Shown here in pieces: positions 9,865 through 22,139 of a DNA stretch of 60,000 nucleotides. The stretch comes from Symsagittifera roscoffensis. Taxonomy: Eukaryota; Xenacoelomorpha; Acoela; Convolutidae. The notes beneath the pieces were generated by a model, which did no database searches, was not told where the DNA came from, and saw only the letters and a list, made by a program, of their open reading frames with translations. A program made the translations under genes and the position numbers. How positions within the stretch are numbered: position 1 is the first letter of the stretch; each line of letters opens with the position of its first letter. Location of the stretch: positions 53,048,750 through 53,108,749 of the forward strand of contig NC_087070.1 in NCBI RefSeq assembly GCF_963678635.1. Direction: 5' to 3'.

Positions 9865-11675
9865 GACGGCTATTGTGTATCATTGGGGCATTTTTAGCAT
9901 CGGTCGTGTACTATTACTGTACACTTAGTTTGATGGAAGGTACATTGGGACCGCTTGTTTTCTTCCTTCCATCTTTTGAAATTTTCGGAATTAGAAGCCT
10001 TAATTCTGACGTTAGGTAAGAATGAGCTTATAATAAAAGTAATTTAAGACTTATAATAAGATATTGTTCTTATTGTATGTTACTTATCCCCCTTTTTTTA
10101 GATCCGAAATCAATTTTTGACCCAAACCTGAGAAAGAAACTTTTGGATATCCGACTTTTTCCTACCTGAGAAAAATGACAGAACAGTGAATTACCTTTTA
10201 ATTCAGTCCCTCACATATTAAAAATCTGCGGAGAAAAAAAAATTTTGTGATTTTTTTTGCCTCATGTCATCGTTTAGGATTTTTTTGAGATAAAGCGAAT
10301 AAAAAAATTCATTTTAGGGCTGCTTAGGTAACGGATTTATTTGGGTTACCAGTTAAAACGCAACGCTCCCAATAGCTCTGTGATTTGAAATAAAAACGTT
10401 AAGTTGAAAAAGAACGGATTTGGAGGCACCAAATCTGATAGTTTTTGGCCAAGTTTTTGTTTCAAAGCCAAACTTGGTACTTTTTTGTATAATTCATGTG
10501 CTTTACAGGGTTACTGCGCTTGTTTCAAAAACATTTGTGCACTTTAAGAGATAATTGTGCAAAAAGTCTGTGAAAACCTAAAGAGGTACTAAGAAAACCC
10601 AAATAAGCCACAACGGTTTTGCTCATAGCTCAAAAACTACTAAAGCGATTGGAAACCTTTTGGTGCAATAAGTCGTTTTTGTTTTGTTTTTTTTTCTCCA
10701 AGTTTTGACCATTTTCAGGGTAAAATGACCCCTCTGAGGTAAAACTCAAACGTCCTAGGAACCCGTCTAGGTGACTTCATTTTCTTTTTGTAGAAACGGA
10801 GTTTTGAGAAAACTCCAATTGGGATACATGTTTTTGACAATGGATACCCTCCAAAGAGAGACTCTCCAAAGCAACATAAATTTTCTTTTAAGAAATCTTT
10901 GTAGTAACTTAGGACCTGAACGGAATTTTGAAGATCTTTCGAATAGACATTTTATGGATAAGTAGGCTAATTGACCCGGCGATTCCCCAGTCAGTTTGAG
11001 TTCTAGATTGAGTGTTTCAAGAGTACTGTAAGTAGGACAGCTCGAGGAGCCCGGAGACATATCGGAGAAGACCTCGGTGCAAAAATCTATCTTGAGTAGT
11101 AGAATTGATCGTCCCCTGCTTTCGTACATTTGGATTGTCCGAGCGTGGGAGAGTTTGTTTCTGAGTTAGACCTAGTGAATAATTTCGATCAGAGGTTGCC
11201 TTGAGCTACTTGGTGGGACAGCTGGCCATTCGAAGGACAAATAAGATAAGACATCGTTGAGTGCGATAGCACCCAGTAATTCACTTGAGACGACCTTGTC
11301 CTGGACTTCGTTCATTTGGATCGCTTCAAATGAGAAAAGTCTTTTTCGTTATGATTAAGTGCTGGTCTTAATTTACAAGACCCGTCACTGCTGTTTTTTT
11401 AAAGTAATTGATTTTGAATCTGGCCGAGTTTTAGTAACTCTACAGCGGTAATTTGTTATTGATAATAGAAAATGCTGTCACCAAAGGGGTGCGTTGTGTT
11501 ACGAATTATAGTGGGTCAAATTGTAGTGTGCCATAATTTTTTCTTTTTTGTGTATATTTTATACAGAGAGGTAAATTTTGCTTCACAAACACTTGCAGGA
11601 ATACGACCAAAAAACAGCTCTATTGCGTGAAATAAGAAAAAATAAAATAAGGCTCGAATTAGCAAAAACTCGGCC

Positions 11676-11754
11676 ACTTGTAGGATTGGAATCTGCAACC
11701 TACTGCAATCAAGAGATTTTGAGTCTGACGCACTATCCACTCAGCCACGCAAGT
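11676..11754 (-). tRNA. tRNA-Leu-like sequence, copy 2
   Basis: Same sequence as the copy at 3243-3321, in the second tandem unit: A-box TGGCTGAGTGG, CAA anticodon-like loop, degenerate B box. Treated as a tRNA pseudogene or SINE head. Confidence 0.45.
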
Positions 11755-11920
11755 TTAACAACCGACAAACACTAGTCACGAATAAAGCAGCTACATATGC
11801 CAAAAAATTGCCACTGCCTTCAGCAAAAGTAGCACCAATTACAAGTAGACTCAGTTTTGCAAGTAATATTTTGAAATACAACAAACTGAAGGCATTTACA
11901 AGAACTTTGCATGTAATAAA

Positions 11921-11962
11921 TTATCAACTCAAACACCTTAAGTAAGGTTTTTGAGTTGATAA
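11921..11962. repeat. 42-bp palindrome, copy 2
   Basis: Identical to 3488-3529; part of the head of the second tandem unit. Confidence 0.8.
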
Positions 11963-14900
11963 ACGTGCAGTTTTGTTATAACAGTCCAGAAATGTTCCAC
12001 TCAAAACACTTTTTATCTAAAGCATTTTTTTTCTAAACAAAAACTTTTCTGTGAAGGGTGATGATTGTGGAATAATTAATTTTATAAGCGGTTTAAGCAC
12101 AATCAAGATTGGAAGCAGCGCAAATTCAGCTTCACTCAATTTTCAAAAGCAAATCTATTCGCAGCGGTTTGATGATTTTTCAAACAAACACTTTTCGGTA
12201 CTATGAATGCTGAATCTTGCTCAAAAAGGTAGTTTTTTTTAGTTACTTTGTTTTTGTCAATTATTTTGTTTCCGTACTTGACTTTTGTGTATGCTGGTCA
12301 TGGTAGAAAATTAGGTTTGATTTTCCAAAAATAACCGGTTAATTTCCAATCAAGAAACAAAGAAAAAACCATTCCGCCAAAAGCCAGTTTCGAGTCATCC
12401 GAAGTGGTTAACGGGAGAAATAGTATTGAAAGGATTACCCTAGAATTTTGAAAAATTAGAAAATTCGGTTGGAGATTTAGTATTTCTCAAGAATAGTAAA
12501 AATTTAAACCCGGGAGTTTGAAGTTGTTACCTCTCGAAGATAGTGAAAACGGAGGCTTGGTGTCAAAAAGCTCATTTAAAGGCTCTATTTTCTACTGTAT
12601 TGCTCCGAATGGTTGAATAATTCCATGGGTTATTCAATACCGAGCAGGAGTAGTTCAAGGAGAGGAAAAACTTAACCTGTCTTTGATGAAAACGACATGA
12701 AAATATCACTAAAAAATGGTAATTTAGGGTTTTGAGACCCCTTTTCTTTTCTAATCAAAAATTTCGGGGAACCCAATTTTAACTATGGTAGCATTTACAT
12801 GCAAGTCAGAAGCTAAATAAGATTTGTTCGGCTGATGGCCAAGAAGCCGTAACACGTTCGTTGATCCCTGAAAATACCAAAAAATAACTGGACCAAAAAT
12901 CAACTGGAAAATGTCAAATCATGTTTTTTTGTGAGCCATGTTCCCGAAGTTCCTAAAATCGTAATTTTACCCATTTTCCGAGCAACACTTTTTAGCTGCA
13001 TGTATTTTCTAATTGAACTTGAAAAATCAAATGAAGAAGTCTTAGATTTTTTTTTCTTCTGGGAACAAATTTTGTAGACAGCGTCTATTGTTTCGTATTA
13101 GCCTGGATTAGTGATTGTGTATTTTCAAACTGGTTCCAAATTAGAACTGATTTTCTGAACAAACACTTTTCGGTACTATGAATTCTGAACCTTGCTCAAA
13201 AGTGTAGATTTTTAATTCTTTCGTTATTCTCAATTGTGTTGTTTCCCTACTTGATTTTTGTGTATGCTGGTCATGGTAGAAAGTTCTGTTTGATTTTCCA
13301 TAAATAACCGGTTAACTTCCAATCAAGAAACAAAGAAAAAGCCATCCCGCCAGAAGGCAATTTCGAGTCATCCGAAGTGGTTAACGGGAGAAATAGTATT
13401 GAAAGGATTACCCTAGAATTTTGAAAAATTAGAAAATTCGGTTGGAGGTTTACTATTTCTCAAGAATAGTAAAAGTTTAAACGCGGGAGTTTGAAGTTGT
13501 TATCTCTCGAAGATAGTGAAAACGGAGGCTTGGTGTCAAAAAGCTCATTTAAAGGCTCTATTTTCTACTGTATTGCCCCGAATTGTTGAATAATTCCGTG
13601 GGTTATTCAATACCGAGCAGGAGTAGTTCAGGGAGAGAAAAAACTCAACCTGTCTTTGTCGAAAACGACATGAAAATATCACTAAAAACGGTAATTTAGG
13701 GTTTTGAGGCCCCTTTTCTTTTCTAATCAAAAATTTCGGGGAACCCAATTTTAACTATGGTAGCATTTACATGCAAGTCAGAAGCTAAACAAGATTTGTT
13801 TGGTTGATGGTAAAGAAGCCGTAACACGTTCGTTAATCTCTAAAAAGACCAAAAAAATAACTGGACCAAAAATCAACTGGAAAATGTCAAATCATGTTTT
13901 TTTGTGAGCCATGTTCCCGAAGTTCCTAAAATCGTAATTTTACCCATTTTCCGAGCAACACTTTTTAGCTGCATGTATTTTCTAATTGAACTTGAAAAAT
14001 CAAATGCAGAAGTTTTAGATTTTTTTCTTCTGGGAACAAATTTTGTAGACAGCTTTTATTGTTTCGTATTAGCCTGGATTAGTGATTGTGTATTTTCAAA
14101 CTGGTTCCAAATTAGAACTGATTTTCTGAACAAACACTTTTCGGTACTATGAATTCTGAACCTTGCTCAAAAGTGTAGATTTTTAGTTCTTTCGTTACTA
14201 TCAATTGTGTTGTTTCCGTACTTGACTTTTGTGTATGCTGGTCATGGTAGAAAAATCTGTTTGATTTTCCATAAACAACCGGTTAACTTCCAATCAAGAA
14301 ACAAAGAAAAAGCCATTCCGCCAGAAGGCAAATACGAATCATCCGAAGTGGTTAACGGGAGAAATAGTATTGAAAGGAGGCTCAGATTACCCTAGAATTT
14401 TGAAAAATGAGAAAATTTGGTTGGAGGTTTAGTATTTCTCAAGAATAGTGAAAATTTAAACCCGGGAATTTGAAGACGTTATCTCTCGAAGATAATGAAA
14501 ACGGAGACTTTGTGTCAAAAAGCTCATTTAACGGCTCTATTTTCTACTGTATTGCTCCAAACTGTTAAATAGCTCCGTGGGTTATTCAATTCCGAGCAGG
14601 AGTAGTACAGGGAAAGGAAAAACTCAACCTGTCTTCGATGAAAACGACATGAAAAAATCACTAAAAAACGGTAATTTAGGGTTTTAGGACTGGTGTTTTT
14701 GTCTGATGGGATAAATTGATATTTTCTGGTATTTGTTACGTTTTCTTTGTTCCATTTCTTTTTGCTTTTGTCATTGTTTTCCAAAATGTTTGATTTACCC
14801 GCATTTTTTAAATTTTCCAGGTCGAAAACTTTGTTATTTTTTTCTCCTTCCTTGGTTGACGTCGATAGGATTTCGATAATTTTCTGAAAATAAACAATGT

Positions 14901-15785
14901 TTCCCAGGGCGTTTTAATAAATATCGTTTTTCAGAGTGTCATTTAAAATTCGAAAGGTTTCAAGGTCAAACACATTGGTGATTTAAAAAAGAAATTAAAA
15001 TAAAGCATTACAACAATCGACTGTTCACTAGAAAATTAAAATGCTTTTACCCTCGAAATTACAAATTCAGACAAGACAATGATTCACAACTAAAAAATGA
15101 ACACTAAAATAGCAAAACATGAGTTCATAACATTAAGAAAGTGAAAAATACGCATTTTTCTTTGGTTAATTTTTGTTTTTACAAAATAATACAACGGTTA
15201 GAAGTTTAACTTCAAAAAAATTTAGACTGTTTCGATATTGTTTTTCCATCAATTGCCATAGAAGGATCTTCACTTAATATAAATAGAAAAAATTCCCCGC
15301 AATTAATTTCTACAGATTTAAAAAATAAGCTGCTAATGGTTGTTTGATTGTGTATTTTCAAATTGGTTCCAAATTAGAACTGATTTTTTGAACAAACACT
15401 TTTCGGTACTATGAATTCTGAATCTTGCTCATGAGAGTTGATTTTTAGTTCTTTCGTTATTATCAATTGTGTTGTTTCCGTACTTGACTTTTGTGTATGC
15501 TGGTCATGGTAGAAAGTTCTGTTTGATTTTCCATAAATAACCGGTTAATTTTCAATCAAGAAATCAAGAAAAAGCCATTCCGCCAGAAGGCAAATTCGAA
15601 TCATCCGAAGTGGTTAACGTGTGAAATAGTATTGAAAGGAGGGTCAGACTATCCTAGAATTTTGAAAAATTAGAAAATTCGTTTGGAGATTTAGTATTTC
15701 TCAAGAATAGTAAAAATTTAAACCCGGGATTTTGAAGACGTTATCTCTCGAAGATAATGAAAAAGGAGGCTTGGTGTCAAAAAGC

Positions 15786-16226
15786 TCATTTGAAGGCTCT
15801 ATTTTCTACGGTATTGCCCCGAACTGTTGAATACTTCCGTAGGTTATTCAATTCCGAGCAGGAGTAGTACAGGGAGAGGAAAATTTCTTCGATGAAAACT
15901 ACATAAAATATCACTAAAAAACGGTAATTTAGGTTTTTAAGAATGGTGTTTTTGTCTGGTGGGATAAATTGATATTGTCTGGTATTTGTTACGTTTTCTT
16001 TGTTCCATTTCTTTTTGCTTTTGACTATGTTTTCCAAAGTTTTTGATTTACCCGCATTTTTTAAATTTTCCACGTCGAAAACTTTTTTTATTTTTTCTCC
16101 TTCCTTGGTTGACGTCGATAGGATTTCGATAATTTTCTTAAAATGAACAATGTTTCCCAGGGCGTTTTCATAAATCACATTTTTCAGTGTGTCCTTTAAA
16201 ATTCGAAAGGTTTCGAGGTCAAACAC
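15786..16226 (-). CDS. Hypothetical ORF in longer sub-monomer, unit 2
   Basis: 146 codons from GTG, sister of 7414-7800. The N-terminal region is the same (FDLETFRILKDTLKNV). An 8-bp deletion near codon 112 puts the end in another frame. That the tail changes frame without an obvious cost argues against selection on it. No family recognised. Confidence 0.2.
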   Translation of the reverse strand: MFDLETFRILKDTLKNVIYENALGNIVHFKKIIEILSTSTKEGEKIKKVFDVENLKNAGKSKTLENIVKSKKKWNKENVTNTRQYQFIPPDKNTILKNLNYRFLVIFYVVFIEEIFLSLYYSCSELNNLRKYSTVRGNTVENRAFK

Positions 16227-17880
16227 ATTGGTGATTAAAGAAAGAAATTAAAATAAAGCCTTACAACAACCGACTGTTCACAAAAAACTTTTTAATGCTT
16301 TTAACCTAGAAGTTACAAATCTAGATCATACAGTGATTCACAACTAAAAAATGAACACTAAAGTAGCAAAACGTGAGTTATTAACATTAAGAAAGTGAAA
16401 AATACGCATTTTTCTTTGGTTAATTATTGTTTTACAAAATAATACAATGGTTATAAGTTTAATTTCAAACAAATTTAGACTGTTTCGATATTGTTTTTCC
16501 ATCCATCACCATAGAAGGATCTTCACTTAATATAAATAGAAAATATTCCCTACAATTAAATTCTACAGTTTTAAAAAATATGCTGCTAATGGTTGTTTGA
16601 TTGTATATTTTCATTTTGGTTCCAAATTAGATCTGAACCAACGCTTTTGGTATTATGAATGCTGAACTTTGGTCAAAAGTGTAGATGTTCAGTTCTTTCA
16701 TAATTATTATTTGTGTTGTTTCCGTACATGTTTTTTGTGTAAGCTGGTATTAGAAGAAGATTATGTTTGATTTTCCTTAAAGGCAGATCATTTTCCAATC
16801 AAGAAACCAGAAAGAAGTCAATCCGCCAGAAGGAAAATGCTAATCTTCTGAAGTGGTTAGCGGGATAACTAGTTTTAGGAGGAGGGTCAGAGTACTCTAA
16901 ATTTTTGAAAAATGAAAATTCGGTTTGAGATTTAATATTTTTCAGAAATACTAAAAAATTTTTTTGTAATTTATAAAAAATCAGATACGACCGCCGAATA
17001 ATTACGATCGACAAATAACGCGCGACGAAAAACGCTCTAGGTTTGTGCGGTAAAAGAGTTATTTGCCAAATTATGTTGGAGCCGGAGATTCGATGGATAA
17101 TTCGGGACACATCCCAATTCTCAGAACCCGGGAATTTAAGGATGTTATCTCTCGAGATAGTGAATTGGGTGTCAAAAAACTCAATCTAAGGCTCTTTTGT
17201 CTCCTGTATTGCCCGAACTGTTGAATACTTCCGTGGGTTATTCGTTTCAGAGCACGAGTAGTCCAGGGAGAGGAAAAAGTTAACCTGTCTCCAATGAAAA
17301 CGACATATAAATAACATTAAAAAAATGGAAATTTGAGGTTTTAAGCCCCATTTTGAGTTCTAGCTAAGTAGTCAGGGGATCCGAAATCTAGCTATGGTAG
17401 CATTTATATGTAAGTCGGAAGCTAAGTGAAATTGGTTCGGTTGATGTCCAGAAATTCGTAACAAGTTCGTTGATCCCAGAAAAGACCAAAAATCAACTGG
17501 TATAAATATCAACTGGAAAAACCCCTACAACTGGAAGTATCTGAGACCAGCGATTCATCAAAATTGTTTTCTTCTTTTTTCTCAGAGCTATGTAATTTCT
17601 GGTTGAATCTTAAACAAACATTTTTATGGCGCTTTTTGGTGGGTCTCTTTGAGGCATGAGCATCATTATCAGCGAAAATTTTAACGACGAACCTTCCACT
17701 CCAAGCAGATGCACAAGATAAAATTTTTTTTTCTCTGTATCGGTCTAACCGAAAAATTTGGACTCTCCGGCTGGCTTGGCTTAGCTATTTGAGTTATTTA
17801 AAACGGAATTCCGGGGGCCAGAGTGTTAAATGAGAAATCGAAAGCCCGATGAACACAAGTTTTGCTTAGTTTTGTCTTAT

Positions 17881-17921
17881 GGTTTAATTTTAAACCCAGA
17901 GCCTTGAGAGAAGGCTCTGGG
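17881..17921. repeat. Perfect hairpin, unit 2 copy
   Basis: CCCAGAGCCTT (17895-17905), GAGAG loop, AAGGCTCTGGG (17911-17921), preceded by GGTTTAATTTTAAACC. Same as 9455-9495. Confidence 0.8.
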
Positions 17922-20136
17922 ACCAAAATTGAATAACAGGAGGAAAAAATAAGCAAAAATTGTGTATATCTACAAAAAAAACAATTACTTTTAAAAGCAG
18001 AAAAAATTCAAAAAAAAACGACCCAAAACAGTAAAAAGTGTAATATGACTGTTTTATTTTTTGCTTCCTGAGAAGATGCGATTTGGCTTTCCTAATTGTT
18101 GTTGTTTCAGAGTGATTTTGAAATCTGTCGTTTCTTTTTGATAAATCAGTAGCCTTGGTTGTTTGCTGAGAACCCTCTATGTTTGAGCTTTTAAGCACGT
18201 TAATGATAGATATGCCGGTGACCGGAGGATAGTGAGGTAAAACGACAGACTTGCACCAAAAGCAACAGGGACTATCACCATCAGAATGCACGACGGCTAT
18301 TGTGTATCATTGGGGCATTTTTAGCATCGGTCGTGTACTATTACTGTACACTTAGTTTGATGGAAGGTACATTGGGACCGCTTGTTTTCTTCCTTCCATC
18401 TTTTGAAATTTTCCGAATTAGAAGCCTTAATTCTGACGTTAGGTAAGAATGAGCTTATAATAAAAGTAATTTAAGACTTATAATAAGATATTGTTCTTAT
18501 TGTATGTTACTTATCCCCCTTTTTTTAGATCCGAAATCAATTTTTGACCCAAACCTGAGAAAGAAACTTTTGGATATCCGACTTTTTCCTACCTGAGAAA
18601 AATGACAGAACAGTGAATTACCTTTTAATTCAGTCCCTCACATATTAAAAATCTGCGGAGAAAAAAAAATCAGAAATGAGAAAATAGGATCGCTTGATCA
18701 CTTTTTTGTGATTTTTTTTGCCTCATGTCATCGTTTAGGATTTTTTTGAGATAAAGCGAATAAAAAAATTCATTTTAGGGCTGCTTAGGTAACGGATTTA
18801 TTTGGGTTACCAGTTAAAACGCAACGCTCCCAATAGCTCTGTGATTTGAAATAAAAACGTTAAGTTGAAAAAGAACGGATTTGGAGGCACCAAATCTGAT
18901 AGTTTTTGGCCAAGTTTTTGTTTCAAAGCCAAACTTGGTACTTTTTTGTATAATTCATGTGCTTTACAGGGTTACTGCGCTTGTTTCAAAAACATTTGTG
19001 CACTTTAAGAGATAATTGTGCAAAAAGTCTGTGAAAACCTAAAGAGGTACTAAGAAAACCCAAATAAGCCACAACGGTTTTGCTCATAGCTCAAAAACTA
19101 CTAAAGCGATTGGAAACCTTTTGGTGCAATAAGTCGTTTTTGTTTTGTTTTTTTTTCTCCAAGTTTTGACCATTTTCAGGGTAAAATGACCCCTCTGAGG
19201 TAAAACTCAAACGTCCTAGGAACCCGTCTAGGTGACTTCATTTTCTTTTTTGTAGAAACGGAGTTTTGAGAAAACTCCAATTGGGATACATGTTTTTGAC
19301 AATGGATACCCTCCAAAGAGAGACTCTCCAAAGCAACATAAATTTTCTTTTAAGAAATCTTTGTAGTAACTTAGGACCTGAACGGAATTTTGAAGATCTT
19401 TCGAATAGACATTTTATGGATAAGTGGGCTAATTGACCCGGCGATTCCCCAGTCAGTTTGAGTTCTAGATTGAGTGTTTCAAGAGTACTGTAAGTAGGAC
19501 AGCTCGAGGAGCCCGGAGACATATCGGAGAAGACCTCGGTGCAAAAATCTATCTTGAGTAGTAGAATTGATCATCCCCTGCTTTCGTACATTTGGATTGT
19601 CCGAGCGTGGGAGAGTTTGTTTCTGAGTTAGACCTAGTGAATAATTTCGATCAGAGGTTGCCTTGAGCTACTTGGTGGGACAGCTGGCCATTCGAAGGAA
19701 AATATGATAAGACATCGTTGAGTGCGATAGCACCCAGTAATTCACTTGAGACGACCTTGTCCTGGACTTCGTTCATTTGGATCGCTTCAAATGAGAAAAG
19801 TCTTTTTCGTTATGATTAAGTGCTGGTCTTAATTTACAAGACCCGTCACTGCTGTTTTTTTAAAGTAATTGATTTTGAATCTGGCCGAGTTTTAGTAACT
19901 CTACAGCGGTAATTTGTTATTGATAATAGAAAATGCTGTCACCAAAGGGGTGCGTTGTGTTACGAATTATAGTGGGTCAAATTGTAGTGTGCCATAATTT
20001 TTTCTTTTTTGTGTATATTTTATACAGAGAGGTAAATTTTGCTTCACAAACACTTGCAGGAATACGACCAAAAAACAGCTCTATTGCGTGAAATAAGAAA
20101 AAATAAAATAAGGCTCGAATTAGCAAAAACTCGGCC

Positions 20137-20215
20137 ACTTGTAGGATTGGAATCTGCAACCTACTGCAATCAAGAGATTTTGAGTCTGACGCACTATCCA
20201 CTCAGCCACGCAAGT
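20137..20215 (-). tRNA. tRNA-Leu-like sequence, copy 3
   Basis: Third copy of the 79-nt tRNA-like sequence described at 3243; same features and same reservations. Confidence 0.45.
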
Positions 20216-20381
20216 TTAACAACCGACAAACACTAGTCACGAATAAAGCAGCTACATATGCCAAAAAATTGCCACTGCCTTCAGCAAAAGTAGCACCAAT
20301 TACAAGTAGACTCAGTTTTGCAAGTAATATTTTGAAATACAACAAACTGAAGGCATTTACAAGAACTTTGCATGTAATAAA

Positions 20382-20423
20382 TTATCAACTCAAACACCTT
20401 AAGTAAGGTTTTTGAGTTGATAA
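20382..20423. repeat. 42-bp palindrome, copy 3
   Basis: Same palindrome as at 3488-3529, in the partial third unit. Confidence 0.8.
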
Positions 20424-20640
20424 ACGTGCAGTTTTGTTATAACAGTCCAGAAATGTTCCACTCAAAACACTTTTTATCTAAAGCATTTTTTTTCTAAACA
20501 AAAACTTTTCTGTGAAGGGTGATGATTGTGGAATAATTAATTTTATAAGCGGTTTAAGCACAATCAAGATTGGAAGCAGCGCAAATTCAGCTTCACTCAA
20601 TTTTCGAAAGCAAATCTATTCGCAGCGGTTTGATGATTTT

Positions 20641-21005
20641 GAAATGTTACAATCTTTGATAGAAAAAATGGGTAAACTAAGATCTTAAAAACTTCTTGCC
20701 CAAGAATCTTTAACCAAACCTATTTTCGTTTCGGAAATATCACTGTTTTTTTAATAATAACAATAATATTGAAAGGTAACTTTTCCACAAAATTCAAAGT
20801 TTGGGTTAATGTTAGATTTTAGTGAAAGTTTTTTATGCAAGGTAGGTTTCTTGACCTTGTTGTCAAGTTAGTTGATTAATAAAACGTCACAAAAATTATC
20901 TCGAATCAAATCAATTACTGATTTGAGTTTACTGCGATTACAAATAGAAATTTACAGACATCTTCTACTACTCTTTTTGATTGTTCTTGATTGTTCTAGA
21001 ATGTT
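20641..21005. other. 3' flank of the ligase gene
   Basis: About 365 bp of A/T-rich unique sequence between the tandem array and the ligase stop. It should hold the 3' UTR and polyadenylation site of the minus-strand gene. I did not find a clear minus-strand AATAAA here, so the cleavage site could lie inside the repeat array. Confidence 0.4.
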
Positions 21006-21148
21006 TTAGATTGTTCCGTTCTTATGTTTTTGCTCGTTGAGATAGCTGTCTTTGAGAGTCTTGCGGAGAATTTTTCCAGCGCCTGATTTTGGAATAGCGT
21101 CTATGAAAGCGACACCGCCCTTCAGTTGTTTGAAAGGAGCCACTCTTT
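21006..21148 (-). CDS. Acyl-CoA synthetase/4CL-like, last exon
   Basis: Terminal exon of the ANL-superfamily ligase, which activates a carboxylate as acyl-AMP and transfers it to CoA. The acceptor TTTCAG is at 21149-21154 and the stop TAA at 21008-21006. It completes the codon split at 21370 and encodes ERVAPFKQLKGGVAFIDAIPKSGAGKIL. IPKSGAGKIL is motif A10, whose lysine (K of GKIL) catalyses adenylation. The chain ends NGTI, not a peroxisomal SKL-type signal as in luciferase, so peroxisomal import is not indicated. Phase agrees with the preceding exon. Confidence 0.92.
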
Positions 21149-21369
21149 CTGAAACAAAAAAAGTAATTTTGAAATCAATCGCGGGTTTAGGGGAAGATTC
21201 GATCTCCCTTACCCTCCAGCCGACCAACCCTAAAAATTTTGTAATGGCGCTTTTGGCGCCAACATAAAGCAATTTCTAAGGGGAACGCACGCCAAAAAAA
21301 ACGCAACTTTTGAAGTTTTGATCTCAAATCTAATACTGAAAATGTTTTGACGTATTTGAAGTTTGTAAC
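21149..21369 (-). other. Intron with short interspersed-element-like segment
   Basis: 221-bp intron with donor GTTACA (weak) and acceptor TTTCAG. The part at about 21185-21300 (ggtttagggga, gattcgatctccc, ccaaccc, then a purine/A tract) resembles in order and motifs the G-run element at 50454-50650. Probably a small mobile-element relic. Confidence 0.45.
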
Positions 21370-21624
21370 CTTTAACGAATGCTTGTAACTCTCCCTCTGT
21401 GACTTTTCCTTCGAAGCTTTCTTTGACCTTGACATACGCCCTGGGTAGTTCACCCGCACTCTCATCCGGAATTCCGATCACGGCGCAGTCCTGTACAGAG
21501 GGGTGGGTGAGGATAACTGCTTCTAGCTGTGCAGGGGGCACCTGGTTTCCCTTATACTTGATCAGTTCCTTCAGTCGGTCTGTGATCCACAAATACCCTT
21601 CTTCATTCATGTAGCCGAGATCGC
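21370..21624 (-). CDS. Acyl-CoA synthetase/4CL-like, exon 8 of those seen
   Basis: Begins after TTTTTAG and completes the glycine codon of GWLRSG|DLGY. Encodes DLGYMNEEGYLWITDRLKELIKYKGNQVPP, which contains motifs A7 (GDLG) and A8 (DRLKELIKYKG), the hinge between the large N-terminal and mobile C-terminal domains. It continues to PAQLEAVILTHPSVQDCAVIGIPDESAGELPRAYV, the usual C-domain core. 255 bp; donor G|GTTACA is non-consensus but the join is in phase. No stops or missing key residues. Confidence 0.93.
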
Positions 21625-21719
21625 CTAAAAACAAATCGGTTTTGCGGTTTGGAAAATTAGGACACAAATGAATAAATCACGTAATTGTTAATGCGAGAAT
21701 TTGAACGGTCCCACGGCCC

Positions 21720-21775
21720 CCGGAATAAATTTTTTTTTTTTTTTTTCAAAAAAAATTTCAATTTTTTTTTCGAAC
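21720..21775. repeat. Poly-T/A-rich tract
   Basis: Runs of 18 T, then 8 A and a second T run, within the intron between exons 8 and 7. Low-complexity sequence, possibly the tail of a retroposed sequence on the minus strand (gene sense). Confidence 0.6.
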
Positions 21776-22139
21776 TTAGGTAACTCATATTTAACTTGTG
21801 TTCGTGAATCACTTTGGTTTGATTTAATGAAACCAATTAGCTGCCTCGATTCAATTTGGAACGATTTTGTAGTGCGAGATATTAAAGCAAGCAGTTTTAG
21901 CGACATAAGCATGGCACATTACTATTAAGTAAAGTGCGCACTCGGCTGGCGGCATGTAGATAAAGAGATCTATACCCCAATCTATAACCTGTTTTGTAAA
22001 AATGGTTTGAAGTTTGAATAAAAACCACGCCGAGAGTATATGTCTCAAACATTAAGAGGCCAAACTGTGCACTGGATAGGCGCACAACTTTCTAGCTGTA
22101 TGCTCCTGGATTCCAGAGACAAGTTTTTAAACATGTTCC

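Larger units (their letters stand above)
2502..10934. repeat. 8.43 kb tandem unit, copy 1
   Basis: The sequence from TCTTTCGAATAGACATTTT at 2502 recurs at 10935 and 19397 and is nearly identical over the whole unit (offset 8433 bp, then about 8461 bp). Order inside: a head of about 1.24 kb (2502-3746) with a tRNA-like sequence and a 42-bp palindrome; sub-monomers starting near 3747, 4720, 5695, 6955 and 8210; and a tail (about 9000-10934) with a perfect hairpin. Differences between copies are mostly single bases and small indels, so the duplication looks recent. No convincing host gene is seen inside. Confidence 0.95.
10935..19396. repeat. 8.46 kb tandem unit, copy 2
   Basis: Direct copy of 2502-10934. 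It is about 29 bp longer overall, mainly because of a segment of about 35 bp near 18670-18704 (TCAGAAATGAGAAAATAGG...) absent at 10230. It also has an 8-bp deletion near 15886 relative to 7451-7458. Its monomer anchors lie near 12190, 13162, 14136, 15398 and 16645. Like copy 1 it has no convincing host gene. Confidence 0.95.
19397..20640. repeat. Partial third tandem unit (head only)
   Basis: Nearly identical to 2502-3746. It breaks off at GATGATTTT (20640), exactly where the first sub-monomer begins in units 1 and 2. It is therefore a clean head segment without monomers. It contains the third tRNA-like sequence (20137-20215) and the third palindrome (20382-20423), and ends about 365 bp beyond the ligase stop codon. 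Confidence 0.95.

Noticed and set aside
21006-21020. Peroxisomal targeting signal and firefly-luciferase identity
   Set aside because: The C-terminus is NGTI, not SKL-like, and general ANL motifs do not separate luciferase from 4CL/acyl-CoA synthetase.
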